DNA of 64,000 bases from NCBI GenBank assembly GCA_963665785.1, contig OY762456.1:2108001-2172000 (forward strand). Reading direction: 5' to 3'. Below, in pieces: positions 26,644 through 35,076 of the stretch. Both the position numbers and the translations under genes were made by a program. This stretch comes from UBA7455 sp026713185. Its GTDB lineage: Bacteria > Pseudomonadota > Gammaproteobacteria > Pseudomonadales > Azotimanducaceae. The notes beneath the pieces were generated by a model that was given only the letters and a program-made list of their open reading frames with translations, was not told the origin of the DNA and ran no database searches. Positions within the stretch are counted from its first letter, which is position 1, and each line of letters opens with the position of its first letter.

Positions 26644-27116
26644 ATTGGGGTGAAACGAAATTTGCTTGGACCACGTCTGGCTTGTCGTGTTCAGAGGTTT
26701 GTCCAGGTAAATTTAGAATCCAGGGGGATATTGTTTCGACGGGTAATTCGTACGTAAAGGTTAGTACCGTTATCCACAAGGAGGGCGCATGCGTTGATGC
26801 ACCGCGCTCTACTACTCGCAAGAATCAGACGTTGGCCCATGAAAATATACACGTCACGAAATATTGGACGAAGTTTAATTCATTCAAGTCACAGATAGTC
26901 GGTGACCATCAGTCGTTGAAAGCGTGCAACACGGCGAAAACGAAACTACAGGGAGCAGTGACAACGGCGATGAATGAAGAAGCGACTAAGCAAGGTGCTC
27001 ATTTGGATCACGCAGGGCAGTACAAATTCACTTGGTATTGCCCATCTGCAGGGGCCCCTACTCAGGAGCTGCGATGTGGAGCTCCAAATACTAGCTGTTC
27101 AAGTAATACATACTAG
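26496..27116 (+). CDS. C-terminal domain of the YD-repeat protein in a shifted frame, HENIH motif
   Basis: The frame is open across the end of the preceding gene. From about base 26600 it reads as a good secreted domain: KKINGGIDWGETKFAWT, several Cys (GLSCSEVCPGKF, EGACVDAP), and LAHENIHVTKYWTKF. HENIH (codons 26838-26852) is an HExxH zinc-protease signature. No ribosome site or signal peptide lies near a start codon, so it is more likely the displaced C-terminus of the YD-repeat protein than a separate gene. One extra G in the G6 tract at 26634-26639 would join the frames. Confidence 0.55.
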   Translation: MCMHGPVFYPNIRLFGRGGWFCTLSNSVSTRILYCTKPNTYPKKINGGIDWGETKFAWTTSGLSCSEVCPGKFRIQGDIVSTGNSYVKVSTVIHKEGACVDAPRSTTRKNQTLAHENIHVTKYWTKFNSFKSQIVGDHQSLKACNTAKTKLQGAVTTAMNEEATKQGAHLDHAGQYKFTWYCPSAGAPTQELRCGAPNTSCSSNTY

Positions 27117-27129
27117 ATGGAGAACTGGA

Positions 27130-27825
27130 ATGTACCTTAATAGAGGAATTGCACGAAAAATGTCCCATACGGTGAAGTTCTGTCTATTGACTAGTTGTTT
27201 GATTCCCACAGCAGCTCTTGCAGATGACCGCGATCGGCAAATGGACATTCACGCATCCAGGATAAATAGTTATCCAATCGTAGTACTAGGGCAGTTTTTC
27301 ATTCCCGAACAGGAAACTGACCCATTCAAACCACGCAAAGTGTTAACCAAGTTCAAAGTTGATGTGGTAATCAAAGGCCCGAGACGTACTTCTATTAATG
27401 TGAATGTACATAGCGACATGCTCGCGTATCCAGGGGAATCGATATCAACATATGTTAAGAGAGAAAAGACACTACTGAAAATCCACGAAGACCGCATTGA
27501 GCTTGATAGACAAATGGATGCACTAACAGACTTGAAGGAAGAAAATAAAATTGGACGTGATGAATTTGAGGTGAAGATGTCAAAACTGGAGATTGGTGTG
27601 GACAAGCTAGTTAACGAACAAATGGAAATTCCTGATTCAGTTCATTATATCGTCACGCACGGCGAGACCTTTTACAGCGCAGGTGGGGCTATCACGGATA
27701 AAAAACAATATTTGCTCGCTTTCGAATCAACTGAATCGGAATTCGAACTTGGAGTTGGAAGTAACAATTTAATCTACTGGGGTAAAGATGCTGTCATGTT
27801 GGCTGAACTAGTAGAGAAAATGTAA
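27130..27825 (+). CDS. Exported protein of unknown function
   Basis: 231 residues from ATG 27130 (GGAG seven bases upstream); ATG 27160 is an alternative and leaves a cleaner signal peptide (SHTVKFCLLTSCLIPTAALA). The mature part starts with a strand-rich domain (FKVDVVIKGPRRTSINVNV), typical of small periplasmic proteins. It continues with a charged helical hairpin (KREKTLLKIHEDRIELDRQM) and ends in another beta region. It follows the YD-repeat region by 13 bases, so co-expression is likely; it might be a partner or protective protein, which is inference only. Confidence 0.65.
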   Translation: MYLNRGIARKMSHTVKFCLLTSCLIPTAALADDRDRQMDIHASRINSYPIVVLGQFFIPEQETDPFKPRKVLTKFKVDVVIKGPRRTSINVNVHSDMLAYPGESISTYVKREKTLLKIHEDRIELDRQMDALTDLKEENKIGRDEFEVKMSKLEIGVDKLVNEQMEIPDSVHYIVTHGETFYSAGGAITDKKQYLLAFESTESEFELGVGSNNLIYWGKDAVMLAELVEKM

Positions 27826-28225
27826 CTCACCACCGAAGTGCGAAGCCCATATCCAGCACGATTCAACTTTCTCATTCTTGGTGGTTGAGATGCTCCATGA
27901 ATCGGGTGTACATCCTTCGTATTAGGACCCCGTATCTCTCAAACATTCCTGTTTAGGTACATTGATAGGAAAGTAGTGGACTATTCTTCGTGTGAGTTAC
28001 TAGTCAACGGACAATAATTTTGACCCCCTATCGGACAATAAAATTGATCCTTCTATGATGATCCGTTGTGACATCCATTTCAATCATGGCAGATAAATAA
28101 ACAGGTCAGGCGTTAGCGTCAGCCAGATGAAGAATATTTATAGTACGCCCGGGCAGCCTGGCCGCAAAACGTAAAGCCTGGCGGTTTAATTAATGTAGAA
28201 TCTGATTTTTCCCGGAGGCATACAC
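27826..28225. other. Intergenic region before phosphomannomutase
   Basis: About 400 bases with no gene. It holds a pair of similar 19-20 base repeats at 28008-28050 that resemble the repeated ends of IS21-type elements. The ribosome site of the next gene (GGAGG at 28214) is at the end. Confidence 0.4.
28008..28050. repeat. Pair of direct repeats, possible IS21-type end
   Basis: CGGACAATAATTTTGACCCC at 28008 and CGGACAATAAAATTGATCC at 28032 are tandem imperfect copies. IS21-family ends carry several such copies, but no istA/istB genes are nearby, so this would be a solo end. Confidence 0.35.
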
Positions 28226-29602
28226 ATGCCGGAAGACCTCACCTGTTTTAAAGCCTATGACTTGCGGGGTCGTGTCCCGGATGAATTCAACAGTAATATA
28301 GCCTACCGTACAGGTCGCGCCTATGCAGCGTTGTTTAAGCCAGGATCGGTAGTCGTCGGCCACGATGTCCGTTTATCAAGTCCTGAAATTACTCGAGCAC
28401 TGATCAATGGACTGACTGACGGCAGGGCGGATGTCATCAATATAGGGCAATGCGGTACAGAAGAAGTCTACTTTGCTACCGCATATCTGGAGACGGATGG
28501 TGGCATCATGGTAACCGCCAGTCATAATCCTGTAGATTACAACGGGATGAAGCTGGTCAGGGAGGATGCCAGACCGGTCAGCGGCGATACAGGTCTTGAA
28601 GAAATCAGGCAACGGGTGCTCAGGAATGAATTCGGCGCCGTTGGCAGCAGGGGCAAAGTGGTGCACCAGGACCTCCGTCCGGCATATATCGCCAGGTTAC
28701 TCGATTATGTGGATATCGGCAGCGTCAAACCGTTTCATATTGTCGTAAATGCAGGGAATGGTGGCGCCGGTGAAGTTATCGATAAATTGGAAGAGTTCCT
28801 GCCCTTCAGGTTTACCAAAGTCCACCACGAAGCGGATGGGCGATTTCCCAATGGCGTCCCCAATCCGCTGCTCGAAGAAAACAGGAAACCCACTATCGAT
28901 GCGATCAGGGAGCATTCGGCAGACCTGGGTGTGGCATGGGATGGTGACTTTGATCGATGCTTCTTCTTTGACGCCAATGGCCGTTTTATTGAGAGTTACT
29001 ACATCGTCGGTTTACTGGCAGGTACTTTCCTGCAGCGGGACAGTAACAACAGTATCGTGCATGATCCACGATTAACCTGGAATACTATTGACGTTGTCAA
29101 ACAGTCCGGAGGCACAGCCATCTGCAGTAAAACCGGGCATGCGTTCATGAAGGAGAGAATGCGCCAGGAAAACTCGGTTTATGGAGGCGAAATGAGTGCG
29201 CATCATTACTTCCGGGATTTCTCGTATTGCGACAGTGGGATGATTCCCTGGCTATTGATAGTGGGGTTGATGAGCAGCAGTGATAAATCGCTGGCGGAAC
29301 TTGTAGATGAAAGGATTGCGATGTTTCCAGCCAGCGGGGAAATCAATCGCCGTCTTCGAAATCCGAAGAGGGTGATCAAGACCATAGAAACCCGTTATAT
29401 CCGGGATTCCGAAACTGTGGATTATACCGATGGGCTCAGCATGGAATTTTCTAACTGGCGTTTCAACATTCGTATGTCCAACACCGAACCCCTCGTCAGG
29501 TTGAACGTGGAAAGTCGCAGTGACAGATTGCTCATGATGTCGAAGACACAGGATCTGCTGGCTTTGATGTCTGATGACCCTGTGATTAAAAAGAAAGAGT
29601 AG
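28226..29602 (+). CDS. manB: Phosphomannomutase / phosphoglucomutase family
   Basis: 458 residues of the alpha-D-phosphohexomutase family, interconverting mannose-6-phosphate and mannose-1-phosphate for GDP-mannose supply. The catalytic phosphoserine loop is VTASHNPVDYNGMKL and the Mg-binding loop is WDGDFDRC. The sugar-specificity loop GGEMSAHHYF fits ManB/CpsG-type enzymes, as does the phosphate-binding IRMSNTEPLVRLN. GGAGG lies seven bases before ATG. Its 3' end overlaps the convergent protease gene by 17 bases. Confidence 0.93.
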   Translation: MPEDLTCFKAYDLRGRVPDEFNSNIAYRTGRAYAALFKPGSVVVGHDVRLSSPEITRALINGLTDGRADVINIGQCGTEEVYFATAYLETDGGIMVTASHNPVDYNGMKLVREDARPVSGDTGLEEIRQRVLRNEFGAVGSRGKVVHQDLRPAYIARLLDYVDIGSVKPFHIVVNAGNGGAGEVIDKLEEFLPFRFTKVHHEADGRFPNGVPNPLLEENRKPTIDAIREHSADLGVAWDGDFDRCFFFDANGRFIESYYIVGLLAGTFLQRDSNNSIVHDPRLTWNTIDVVKQSGGTAICSKTGHAFMKERMRQENSVYGGEMSAHHYFRDFSYCDSGMIPWLLIVGLMSSSDKSLAELVDERIAMFPASGEINRRLRNPKRVIKTIETRYIRDSETVDYTDGLSMEFSNWRFNIRMSNTEPLVRLNVESRSDRLLMMSKTQDLLALMSDDPVIKKKE

Positions 29603-31796
29603 TAAACGAATCTGGTCCCTGTTGTGGCACGAAAATTAACTGCAGTGAAATCAGGTCAATGAGTATATTACCGGTTTCGTTCAGGAATGCGTCCGTTTCT
29701 TCGCTATCTTCCTCCCGTGACTCCGGCGGATTCCGGGTAACAGATCCCACACCGGCGACTTCATTTCCTGTGGTTTTTAAATCCTCCTGTTCCTGACTGT
29801 CTTCACTGCTCTCATCAACCACCATGGGTATGCCGGTAGGTGTAGCCACTGCAACGGCTGGTTCCTCTTCGCCCAGTGACGTGAGCGGTTTCAATCCCTG
29901 AGCGCTGCGTTTATCGTTTTCCAGTGCTAACAGAAACGTCTCGAAATCTTCCTTTTCCTGAATCCGCGTTGCTTCATTCAGACTGATGGTTTTGTCATTG
30001 GATCGTTCAAGCTGATAGGCCATGGCTTTCTTTGCATGGATGAATTCCGGATCGGTTGATACACGCTCCTGATGAAGTTTCTGCAGGTCGGGTATCAGGG
30101 GACGGATTAAAGCAGCCGTTCGATGTTTAACTGGCTTGATAGTGTCAAAGAGCAGAGGGTTTTCAGTTGCGCTTTCACCAATGGCTTCAGGATCGAATTC
30201 CTGCGGGTAAATAATGTCGGGTATGATTCCTTTATGTTGATTGCTGTCACCTGAAATGCGGTAAAACTTTGCCTGAGTCAGTTTCAACTGACCGTGACTG
30301 GACGGAAGCGGGACGATGGTTTGAACCGTCCCCTTTCCAAAGGTTGGAGTGCCAACGACGATGCCCCTCTGGTAATCCTGAATAGCGCCGGCAAAAATCT
30401 CCGAAGCGGAAGCACTCAATCGATTGACGACAACCGCCAGCGGACCGTCATAGATGTTGCCGGGATAATTATCTTTCATTGTGTAAACGCGACTGTTTGT
30501 ATAGCGTATTTGTACAATGGGTCCTCTGTCGATAAAGAGCCCGGTCATATTTCTTGCTTCTTCCAATGAACCACCGCCGTTGTTGCGCAGATCAATGATG
30601 ATGCCATCTACTTTTTCGGCGATGAGTTCCTCTAAAAGCCGTTTCACATCACGAGTAGTACTCCTGTAATCACGGTCACCGGATTTCAGCGCCTTGAAAT
30701 CAGAATAAAAGGTTGGAATGTCAATGATGCCCAACTTGTGTGTCTCACCGTGTTGTTCAAGCTCAATGATGCTGGAGCTTGCCGTCTGTTCTTCCAGCTT
30801 TACAGTGTTTCTGGTTATTTGAATTATCTTTGAATTTAATGCTTCTGCGTCAGCGGGAATGATGTCAAGTCTGACGATGGTATTTTTCTTTCCCCGGATA
30901 AGCTGCACAACATCACTCAGCCGCCAGCCGATGACATCGACAATCTCTCCTTCTGCTCCCTGCCCGACACCAATAATTTTGTCGTTTGGCTTCAGCAATC
31001 CAGACTTGTCTGCGGGACCAGCCGTCACCAGGTTAACCACTTTGGTAAATTCGACATCCTGCTGCAGAACAGCGCCAATACCTTCGAGAGACAGGCTCAT
31101 GTTGATATTGAAATTTTCAGTATTCCTGGGAGAAAAATACTGTGTGTGCGGATCATAGGTTTCAGTAAAGGAATTAATATACAGCTGGTACACATCTTCT
31201 CTTCTGGTCTGCGATATCAACCCCAGTTGATGTTGGTAACGTTTAAGCAGGGTTTCCTGGATTTTGTGATGTTCCTTATCGGCAAGTCTCAGGTTCAGCA
31301 CTGCAAGCTTGATTCGTTTCTTCCACAATTCATCCAGTTGCTCTTCGCTCGTGGCCCAGGGTGAATCAATTCGGTCCAGCAGAAATTCTTCATCCTTTGA
31401 GAAGTCATAATCATCAATACCTTCTTCCAGTACTTCAATGACTTTTTTTAACCGGGTTTCCCATCTATCCTGGTAACGGTTCCACATTTCATAAGCTGGC
31501 GCCAGGTTACCCTTACGCAGGGCGTCATCCAGTTCATAGCGATAGATTTCAAAGTCATCGATATCACTTTGCAGGAGATAACTCTTGCCCGGGTCCATGT
31601 TTTGCAGGTATGCATCGAAAATTTTTGATGACAACACATCGTTAATACTTTTAGAGACATAGTGCTTATCTACCAGTTCATAAACGATGCTTCGTGTTGT
31701 GCTGGTATGCTCAGGAACTGGGGCAAGGGGATCCTCATCAAGATTCGCCAAACAATCCAGGGCGACAATCATCAACAATAGGGTCAGTATTTTCAT
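29586..31796 (-). CDS. prc: Carboxy-terminal processing protease Prc/Tsp
   Basis: 736 residues from ATG 31796 with a signal peptide (KILTLLLMIVALDCLA). An N-terminal helical lid (MDPGKSYLLQSDIDDF), a PDZ domain (about residues 220-310, LEGIGAVLQQDVEFTKVVNL) and the S41 protease core follow. The core has the catalytic Ser in RLSASASEIFAGA and Lys in GTPTFGKGTVQT. A DUF3340-like C-terminal part and an acidic low-complexity tail end the chain. It trims periplasmic and outer-membrane-associated proteins from their C-termini. It is slightly longer at the C-terminus than E. coli Prc (682). It is divergent from the FKBP gene. Confidence 0.94.
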   Translation of the reverse strand: MKILTLLLMIVALDCLANLDEDPLAPVPEHTSTTRSIVYELVDKHYVSKSINDVLSSKIFDAYLQNMDPGKSYLLQSDIDDFEIYRYELDDALRKGNLAPAYEMWNRYQDRWETRLKKVIEVLEEGIDDYDFSKDEEFLLDRIDSPWATSEEQLDELWKKRIKLAVLNLRLADKEHHKIQETLLKRYQHQLGLISQTRREDVYQLYINSFTETYDPHTQYFSPRNTENFNINMSLSLEGIGAVLQQDVEFTKVVNLVTAGPADKSGLLKPNDKIIGVGQGAEGEIVDVIGWRLSDVVQLIRGKKNTIVRLDIIPADAEALNSKIIQITRNTVKLEEQTASSSIIELEQHGETHKLGIIDIPTFYSDFKALKSGDRDYRSTTRDVKRLLEELIAEKVDGIIIDLRNNGGGSLEEARNMTGLFIDRGPIVQIRYTNSRVYTMKDNYPGNIYDGPLAVVVNRLSASASEIFAGAIQDYQRGIVVGTPTFGKGTVQTIVPLPSSHGQLKLTQAKFYRISGDSNQHKGIIPDIIYPQEFDPEAIGESATENPLLFDTIKPVKHRTAALIRPLIPDLQKLHQERVSTDPEFIHAKKAMAYQLERSNDKTISLNEATRIQEKEDFETFLLALENDKRSAQGLKPLTSLGEEEPAVAVATPTGIPMVVDESSEDSQEQEDLKTTGNEVAGVGSVTRNPPESREEDSEETDAFLNETGNILIDLISLQLIFVPQQGPDSFTTLSF

Positions 31797-31858
31797 CGTG
31801 GTTCCAGACTTCAATGTATCTATTATACGGTGTTATGAGATTTTTTTGATATATGTGT

Positions 31859-31864
31859 GATAAT
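31859..31864 (+). promoter_or_regulatory. Possible extended -10 promoter for the FKBP gene
   Basis: TGTGATAAT in the divergent spacer between prc and the isomerase gene has the extended -10 form; the -35 region is poor. Tentative. Confidence 0.3.
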
Positions 31865-31908
31865 ACGCACCCGTTCTCGAAGCCGGTCCTTTCAATATGG
31901 AAATACTT

Positions 31909-32619
31909 ATGAATAAACGCTTAATAATCAGTTTCATGGTGCTTAGCCTGGGTGTATTACCAAGCTACGCTGAAGAACAGGGGTCAGTAGAAACGGACCC
32001 CGAAATGAGCAGGGAGCGGGGCTATTTCTTTGGTTTTTCCCTTGGCGAAAATCTGAAACAGCTTGGTAATGGAGATGTGGATCAACAGCAACTCCTTGAG
32101 GGACTTGCAGATGCTCTGGAAGGTAAGAATCCAAGGTTGGATGCAGCACAACAGCAGGCCGTCATCAAAATAATAAATCTTCGTCAGGAACAGCAACAGG
32201 CAATGCAACAAGCTGCGGCAGATAATGAAAGTACGGACAATCTTGCAATGGCTGATTCATTTCTGGAGGAAAATGGGTCCAGGCCAAATGTCGTTACTAC
32301 AGATTCAGGTCTGCAGTACGAAGTCATTGTCGAGGGGACGGGAAGCAGCCCGAAAGAGACAGATCAGGTTACGGTCCACTATGAGGGAACATTTCTGGAC
32401 GGTAATGTTTTCGACAGTTCGGTTCAACGCGGGGAACCTGCAAAATTCAGACTCAACCAGGTGATTATTGGCTGGACGGAGGGACTGCAATTGATGAAGA
32501 CAGGGGGTAAAACCAGGTTTTTTGTGCATCCGGAACTTGGATATGGACCAGGTGGCCGCTCTGGAATTCCACCGAACGCATTGCTGATTTTTGAAGTTGA
32601 ACTGCTGGGAATTGACTGA
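31909..32619 (+). CDS. FKBP-type peptidyl-prolyl isomerase, Mip/FkpA-like
   Basis: About 236 residues from ATG 31909 (ATG 31897 also possible). Signal peptide LIISFMVLSLGVLPSYA, then the helical dimerisation domain (RGYFFGFSLGENLKQ and a Gln-rich helix), then the FKBP catalytic domain. That domain has QVTVHYEGTFLDGNVFDSS, VIIGWTEGLQLMKTG and GYGPGGRSGIPPNALLIFEV, all diagnostic. It folds proline-containing periplasmic proteins. The short membrane protein gene follows within about 16 bases. Confidence 0.93.
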   Translation: MNKRLIISFMVLSLGVLPSYAEEQGSVETDPEMSRERGYFFGFSLGENLKQLGNGDVDQQQLLEGLADALEGKNPRLDAAQQQAVIKIINLRQEQQQAMQQAAADNESTDNLAMADSFLEENGSRPNVVTTDSGLQYEVIVEGTGSSPKETDQVTVHYEGTFLDGNVFDSSVQRGEPAKFRLNQVIIGWTEGLQLMKTGGKTRFFVHPELGYGPGGRSGIPPNALLIFEVELLGID

Positions 32620-32635
32620 GAGTGAGTTGATCAGG

Positions 32636-32911
32636 GTGAAGAACTTACTGCGTGATCCGTTGATTCGCCGCTTCTTGTCGGCTTTATTTTTTGCCGGAGC
32701 CTTTGTCTGGGTCGCAGTCACTTATTTCAATGTCGATACGGAAGTCATTAAGGTTTTTCTGATCATGTCTTTCATTTTTGTTGCTGCGATGATTGTTATA
32801 GGCCTGTCACTGGCGCCACTGATAAAACTGACACATAAGAAACGTTCGTCTTTTCTCGAGTCGATAAAGCCAGCTCCCACCCGGCGTGAAAAACGCGGTT
32901 CAGATCAATAA
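32636..32911 (+). CDS. Small membrane protein, two predicted helices
   Basis: About 91 residues from GTG 32636; TTG 32627 is another option and neither has a strong ribosome site. Two hydrophobic segments (FLSALFFAGAFVWVAVTYF and VFLIMSFIFVAAMIVIGLSL) are followed by a basic cytoplasmic tail. It follows the FKBP gene closely and overlaps the convergent dehydrogenase gene by 12 bases at the 3' end. Function unknown. Confidence 0.65.
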   Translation: MKNLLRDPLIRRFLSALFFAGAFVWVAVTYFNVDTEVIKVFLIMSFIFVAAMIVIGLSLAPLIKLTHKKRSSFLESIKPAPTRREKRGSDQ

Positions 32912-33850
32912 ATCTGCTCCCGGCAGTTTTAGTTGCGATATTTGCCGCACGACTTCCTCGATATATAACCCCGTATAGTCTTTGTACATACAGGAAGAGT
33001 GAGGGGTAATGAATACGTTTTCCATTTGCCATAAAGGTGAAGTGGCAGGTAGTGGCTCATCTTCCGTAACATCAAGGAACGCACCGCCGAGACGATTCAG
33101 GCAAGGCACAAGGTCTGCTGCAACCAGGGAATTTCCACGACCAAAATTATAGATATAAGCGCCAGGTTGCATCAGGTCAAGCCGGTCCCGATTCATAAAG
33201 CGGTTGGTTTCAGACCCACCAGGCAGCAACAATACTACGTGGTCAGCTATGGGCAACAACGTTGGAAGTCGTTCTATAGAATATATTTTGAACTGCTCTG
33301 TTGAAACAGCTGATCGACGGACACCGAGTACCTGTTTAACCAGTGGTTTCATCAGCTGAGCACAGTGCATGCCGATATGTCCCATGCCAATGATCAATAT
33401 CGTCTGAGTACTGAGCAAACGAGAACCGGTCTGCAGATTCCGGTTCCATTGTCTGGCCTGAAAATTACGAATCATGGATGGCATTCGATGATTCATGAAT
33501 AAAATGGCGCTCAGCAATGATTCTGCAAGAACAGGACCGTGAAAAGTGCCATTAGTCACAGAAACTTTTCCGGATGGGTCGGCGGCAACCCAATCGTCAC
33601 CGGCCGCGGGGGTAAAAACACCTTTTAAATGACTGAAACGCTTATACCATTGACTCTCGAATTTCCAGGTCAGAACAAAATCCGCATCTGTAGCTTCATC
33701 AGGAAAAGTTGTGTCGTCAAAGTGGTGCCGAATCTCGCATTGGGAAAGCCTGGAACAGGAAGTTAAAGCCCTGTCCAACTCAGCGAGGTCCGAAGTGTCG
33801 AAGTTGAGTGACTGATTTTCGGTGTCGGTAAGAAATGTGTGAATCTTCAT
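32900..33850 (-). CDS. D-2-hydroxyacid dehydrogenase (NAD-binding)
   Basis: 316 residues from ATG 33850; the longer open frame upstream runs through a non-coding repeat element and is not used. The Rossmann domain has GMGHIGMHCA. The catalytic triad region shows as YNFGRGNSLVAADL (Arg), DVTEDEPLPATSPLW (Glu) and ITPHSSC (His), the pattern of glyoxylate/hydroxypyruvate-type reductases. The N-terminal half is divergent. The substrate is unknown. Confidence 0.88.
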   Translation of the reverse strand: MKIHTFLTDTENQSLNFDTSDLAELDRALTSCSRLSQCEIRHHFDDTTFPDEATDADFVLTWKFESQWYKRFSHLKGVFTPAAGDDWVAADPSGKVSVTNGTFHGPVLAESLLSAILFMNHRMPSMIRNFQARQWNRNLQTGSRLLSTQTILIIGMGHIGMHCAQLMKPLVKQVLGVRRSAVSTEQFKIYSIERLPTLLPIADHVVLLLPGGSETNRFMNRDRLDLMQPGAYIYNFGRGNSLVAADLVPCLNRLGGAFLDVTEDEPLPATSPLWQMENVFITPHSSCMYKDYTGLYIEEVVRQISQLKLPGADLLI

Positions 33851-33861
33851 AGGCGAAGGAA

Positions 33862-33931
33862 CAAATGGGGTCAGAGTAGAATAAATAAATGGGGTCAGAG
33901 TAAAATTCATTTTAATCTGACCCCATTTATT
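33862..33931. repeat. Palindromic intergenic repeat, GGGGTCAGAGTA type
   Basis: A 16-base perfect inverted repeat, AATAAATGGGGTCAGA (33884-33899) and its complement (33916-33931), is extended inwards by TAAAAT/ATTTTA to give a long hairpin. A further copy of AAATGGGGTCAGAGTA lies at 33863-33878. This motif resembles dispersed palindromes that accompany RAYT-type transposases in gammaproteobacteria. It lies between the divergent dehydrogenase and ankyrin genes. Confidence 0.8.
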
Positions 33932-33943
33932 CTGGAACATCCG

Positions 33944-35026
33944 ATGATAAACTACAAACCATTGTCAAATGCAGTCCGCAGCAGAGATATGGAGGCTGTC
34001 AAAAAAGCTGCCAGGGAGTTTCCCGATGCTGTCAATCATTGGAAGCCCCTGATGGATGCTGCCTACACTGCACAGCCGGATATGGTTCGATTTTTACTGG
34101 ACCAGGGGTCGGATATAAATGCTGTATCAGGAGATGCTTATCGGCATACGCCTTTGATACGTGTGATTGAGCCACGGGCTACGGTTCCCAGGACGCCAGC
34201 CCATCTTGAAACGATCAGGTTGCTTGTCGAGAGGGGAGCAGACCCTGATATAAAAGGTGGCCAGCTCAGGCTGACCGCACTTGGGATTGCAGCTGTCGGT
34301 GGATTTGTGTCCTATGTCGATCTGCTGCTTGAAAACAGCGCCCAAACGGATATCCATATTGATGCCATGTTGTACAACAAGCCCAAACTCGTTGAGTGGG
34401 TCAGGGACAATTCACCGGACATACTGGATACAGAAGGAAGGACATTGTTGCACTATCTGGCTCTCTCAGGCATGTGGCGCTCGAAAGGGTCTGCACTGGC
34501 GCTGGAATGTGCCGGTATTCTTCTGGATGCAGATGCGGTGATTGACCACGCGGAACCCATGAGGGATAACGGGGAAGGATTCCAGGCAACTGCGTTGTGG
34601 CGGGCAGTCGGGTGGCAGCATCATCACCAACTGGTTGGTTTTCTGTTATCCCGGGGAGCAAATCCGGATTATGCAATATTTGCAGCCACATTTGACGGCG
34701 ACGAGGAGATGCTGGATTTACTGTATGCCGCCGGTGTAAACGTCAATAACAAAGTAGAGGGCAGGGCGCCGCTTGCCGACCTCATGTACTACAAACGTCC
34801 GGCAAATGTGCATTGGTTGCTGGAACATGGCGCCATGGTCAATGATAGAGACAGGAACGGCATGACCGCTTTGCACTATGCGGCGCTGCAGGGGATACGC
34901 GAAAACGTGATTCAGGACCTGCTGAACCATGGCGCCAGGGAACACCTGAAGGATAAAAAGGGAAACACACCACTGGATCTGGCCAGACAGAAGAACCGCA
35001 AAAAAGCAATTATCCTGTTGTCGTAA
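33944..35026 (+). CDS. Ankyrin-repeat protein
   Basis: 360 residues from ATG 33944; an upstream frame through the palindromic repeat is not coding. There are eight or so ankyrin units, the clearest being MTALHYAALQGIRENVIQDL, GNTPLDLARQKNRK, LETIRLLVERGADPD and HHQLVGFLLSRGANPD. No signal peptide or enzyme domain; probably a cytoplasmic protein-binding scaffold. A hairpin separates it from the phosphoesterase gene. Confidence 0.9.
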   Translation: MINYKPLSNAVRSRDMEAVKKAAREFPDAVNHWKPLMDAAYTAQPDMVRFLLDQGSDINAVSGDAYRHTPLIRVIEPRATVPRTPAHLETIRLLVERGADPDIKGGQLRLTALGIAAVGGFVSYVDLLLENSAQTDIHIDAMLYNKPKLVEWVRDNSPDILDTEGRTLLHYLALSGMWRSKGSALALECAGILLDADAVIDHAEPMRDNGEGFQATALWRAVGWQHHHQLVGFLLSRGANPDYAIFAATFDGDEEMLDLLYAAGVNVNNKVEGRAPLADLMYYKRPANVHWLLEHGAMVNDRDRNGMTALHYAALQGIRENVIQDLLNHGAREHLKDKKGNTPLDLARQKNRKKAIILLS

Positions 35027-35036
35027 GAATATAAAG

Positions 35037-35068
35037 AGGTCATAGTTATGTCCCCATAACCATGACCT
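35037..35068. repeat. Inverted repeat over the leader of the phosphoesterase gene
   Basis: AGGTCATAGTTATG (35037-35050) and CATAACCATGACCT (35055-35068) pair with one mismatch around a four-base loop. No T-run follows, so it is not a standard terminator. It ends nine bases before ATG 35077 and could hide the ribosome site. Confidence 0.65.
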
Positions 35069-35076
35069 GGAATAGA

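Noticed and set aside
33839..33943. N-terminal extension of the ankyrin protein (and of the dehydrogenase on the other strand)
   Set aside because: Both extensions translate the palindromic GGGGTCAGAG element, giving repeated KWGQS-type residues; internal ATG codons at 33944 and 33850 are the likely starts.
35031..35076. Rho-independent terminator after the ankyrin gene
   Set aside because: The hairpin is good but no run of T follows and it lies right at the next start codon; listed as an inverted repeat instead.
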